Below, piece by piece: positions 23,118-25,198 of a DNA stretch of 25,198 nt. The stretch is from JANWKA01 sp035533815. GTDB taxonomy: Bacteria; Bacteroidota; Bacteroidia; Chitinophagales; Chitinophagaceae. The notes under the pieces are model-generated. The model was not told the DNA's origin, did not search any database, and was given only the letters and a program-made list of their open reading frames with translations. The stretch is from positions 1-25,198 of the forward strand of contig DATLTB010000064.1 of assembly GCA_035533815.1 (NCBI GenBank). The letters are read 5' to 3'. Position 1 is the stretch's first letter; every line of letters starts with the position of its first letter. The translations under genes and the position numbers were made by a program.

Positions 23118-25112
23118 TTATCCCTTGTCAGGATCAGGATTGGTATGAACTTGCACCCCTTCCATCCAGGGATATAGCCGGAACATATTCAGGATGTCTT
23201 CCCAAAGCAGGTACTGGCGGGCATACAACTGGTTGATCCGATGCCGGTTTTCCGGAGTAATTTCCTGCTCGTCCAGGGGTCTCAGGGGAGAGATTATTCC
23301 CGGGCGAAGTTCGGGAAGGACATCCCGGAAAGGATCTTCACCGGGCACATACCCTATCCAGGTTTTCCGGCCACGGAATACATCCCAGGTATTGTTCAAA
23401 AATATCCGGAATTTCCTGACCAATAAAGCATGAAGGGGTAGGGTCAGGAACACCAGGGTAGAAAAGCCCATATCCATGATCCGCTTGTTCCGGCGGTTGG
23501 CAGGGCTGGCTATCCGGAAATGATCCGTCAGCGAATAATAATGATTATCCGTGCTGCCGTTTGATCCTCCGGTGATGGAATGGCTGCCGCAGATATGGAT
23601 CTTATAGCTTACCGGCAGGCCAGAACTGGTCATGCAGGCAATAATATCCTTAAAGCTAAGTTTCCCGGTGCAAAGAATGATCTCACCGGCTTTATAGATT
23701 TCTGTAAGCGCTGTGAGGTGGGAAACATTCCCCACATAATCCCGGTGACCCCTGGAACCCGCTTCAGGCCAAACGGTGCCCGCCAAATTTCGCTGGATAC
23801 CGGTTTGTTGAAACACCTGCTTTACTTCTGCAGCTTCTTCCCTGGTTCCAACGATCAGGGTATTGGGAGCAAGCCTGCTCCTGTATTCAAAATTACCCAG
23901 ATCCAGGTACCTGAATAATCGTCGTACGATCAGCATGGCAGCCATGATGGCAGGTCCGGCAAGAAGGATCATCCCATATGGATATTTCAGGTTACCTGGC
24001 AACAGCCCATACACAGCCATGATCAGCACCGTGCCATATAGCACTCCCCGGATGATGTTGCTTTCCCGGATTATTTTGTCATAGGCCCCGCTGAAGAAGA
24101 GCATGAAAATCATTGGGGTGATGTAAATCAAGGGGATAACCGATAAGATCCGGTCATGATAAACCTGATTGGGCAGGATATCGGCTTCCCAGATATGTCT
24201 GACCAGGAACAGGCAGACCAGGATGACAAAAAAATCAACCAGGGGCATCTGGACATAATCGAAAATCCGCTTTATTGCGGCAATGGCTGCCCTGAACCAG
24301 ATAGCCAGCTGTATGAAAATATTGAAAATGGCAGCCTGACCCTTATGAAGATGTTTGCGGGCGAAAATACTCATGGCCATATAGAACATCCGGACATAAT
24401 TCAGGCTCCCCTTCTTGGTGCTCTCTCCCTTAAAGTGGAGGATGGTAGTTCCCGCAAAATAATAATTGATATAGCCAGCCTGATGGATCCGGTAAGACAG
24501 GTCAATATCCTCTCCATACATGAAAAAAGCTTCATCGAACCCGTTTATTTCATCCCATACAGCTCGGCGTACACACATGAAAGCCCCTGCCAGTACATCA
24601 ACAGGATGATTTTTGAATTCATTAAGATGACCAAGGTGGTATTTGGCAAATATTTTAGACTTCGGGAAAAGGCCGGCAAGGCCTGAAATTTTATAAAAAG
24701 AAACGAGCGGGGACGGGAAGGATCGTTTGGATTCCGGAAGGAACCTTCCACTACCATCCACCATCCGCACTCCAAGCGCTCCTGCTTCAGGGTGTTCATC
24801 CATGAAACGGAGGCAATGGACAAAGCAATCCTCTGGAACCAGGGTATCGGGATTCAGGAGCAGCAGGTATCTGCCCTTTGCAGATCTTGCAGCCTGGTTA
24901 TTAGCTGCACCAAATCCCTTATTCCTGTCATTTTCAATGAAATTTACCATGGGAAACAACCCCCGCAGGTATGGCAGGCTTCCGTCAGAGGACCGGTTGT
25001 CCACTAGGAATATTTCTGCCTTCAAACCTTTGGATGCCTTTAAGATGGAATGAAGGCATTGCTCAGCAAAGTATCTGACATTATAGTTGACGATGATGAT
25101 GGAAAGGTCCAT
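23118..25112 (-). CDS. GT2 glycosyltransferase fused to a phosphoglycosyl-transferase-like membrane module
   Basis: The protein has 664 residues from the ATG at 25112, which gives the family start MDLSIIIVNYN. Residues 1-260 are a GT-A family 2 domain of the rhamnosyltransferase type: VDNRSSDGS, NKGFGAANNQAA, LLLLNPDTL, and the catalytic GFDEAFFMYGEDIDLSYR. About four membrane helices follow (residues 295-410), then a Rossmann-like domain (NTLIVGTREEAAEVK). A membrane stretch (KRIMDMGFSTLVFLTLPL, near 540) leads to GRKTWIGYVPGE, RPGIISP and a tail YARQYLLWEDILNMFR. These later parts resemble large polyprenyl-phosphate sugar-1-phosphate transferases. The catalytic segment normally between the membrane helix and the GR.SWVG-like motif appears missing. 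Probably works in surface glycan assembly. Confidence 0.75.
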   Translation of the reverse strand: MDLSIIIVNYNVRYFAEQCLHSILKASKGLKAEIFLVDNRSSDGSLPYLRGLFPMVNFIENDRNKGFGAANNQAARSAKGRYLLLLNPDTLVPEDCFVHCLRFMDEHPEAGALGVRMVDGSGRFLPESKRSFPSPLVSFYKISGLAGLFPKSKIFAKYHLGHLNEFKNHPVDVLAGAFMCVRRAVWDEINGFDEAFFMYGEDIDLSYRIHQAGYINYYFAGTTILHFKGESTKKGSLNYVRMFYMAMSIFARKHLHKGQAAIFNIFIQLAIWFRAAIAAIKRIFDYVQMPLVDFFVILVCLFLVRHIWEADILPNQVYHDRILSVIPLIYITPMIFMLFFSGAYDKIIRESNIIRGVLYGTVLIMAVYGLLPGNLKYPYGMILLAGPAIMAAMLIVRRLFRYLDLGNFEYRSRLAPNTLIVGTREEAAEVKQVFQQTGIQRNLAGTVWPEAGSRGHRDYVGNVSHLTALTEIYKAGEIILCTGKLSFKDIIACMTSSGLPVSYKIHICGSHSITGGSNGSTDNHYYSLTDHFRIASPANRRNKRIMDMGFSTLVFLTLPLHALLVRKFRIFLNNTWDVFRGRKTWIGYVPGEDPFRDVLPELRPGIISPLRPLDEQEITPENRHRINQLYARQYLLWEDILNMFRLYPWMEGVQVHTNPDPDKG

Positions 25113-25198
25113 AAGGGTTAATCTATGCAAAATACAATTAGGTAGTGTCAGCAAGAAAACGTTGCTTTTGAAAAAGTTTTCACCATTTTTTTGAAATT

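Overview
This window comes from a member of the Bacteroidota, most likely a gliding, type IX secretion (T9SS)-bearing lineage near Chitinophagales/Sphingobacteriales (lineage is inference). The evidence is a set of phylum-restricted genes: the gliding/T9SS genes gldJ, porV, gldA and gldB, DUF5777 and PorT-like barrels. There are also several promoters of the Bacteroidota type (-7 TAnnTTTG, in two cases with a TTG 18 bp upstream). Ribosome binding sites are weak, and TTG/GTG starts are probable for murF, gldB and the sigma factor. No rRNA, tRNA, IS element, phage gene or CRISPR array was seen. This is mostly chromosomal core with a few accessory touches.

Layout. Positions 1-79 hold the possible 3' tip of an unknown gene. 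Positions 80-572 are non-coding and carry a perfect 44-bp palindrome and a 100-bp compound pentanucleotide microsatellite. Next come methylmalonyl-CoA epimerase (+), then murF and gldJ (-, with a terminator between them), and a 477-bp divergent gap where porU would be expected. porV and ispF (+) follow, then a small outer-membrane barrel (-) and a gldA-eno operon (-) with a well-defined promoter. Further on are bcp peroxiredoxin (+), an ECF sigma factor overlapping a gene whose product appears to span both membranes (+), YceI and DUF5777 (+), apaG (+) and gldB (-). Divergent from gldB lie nadE and a GH29 fucosidase (+). The right end holds a YbjQ-like protein (-), serS, a GNAT acetyltransferase, an AhpD-like carboxymuconolactone decarboxylase and a 2-oxoacid:ferredoxin oxidoreductase beta subunit (+), a LysE-type exporter (-), and a large glycosyltransferase fusion (-).

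How the genes fit together. GldJ, GldB and PorV act in gliding and T9SS at the envelope, and GldA is the ATPase of an associated ABC transporter. MurF makes peptidoglycan precursor, and the glycosyltransferase fusion probably works on surface polysaccharide. The most notable regulatory unit is the ECF sigma factor with an overlapping partner: a cytosolic segment, one membrane helix, a Pro/Ser-rich linker and a C-terminal beta-barrel. This matches the layout of dual-membrane-spanning anti-sigma factors (Dma type, described in Bacteroides). The second notable item is the glycosyltransferase, a GT2 domain fused to a phosphoglycosyl transferase scaffold that seems to lack its catalytic segment.
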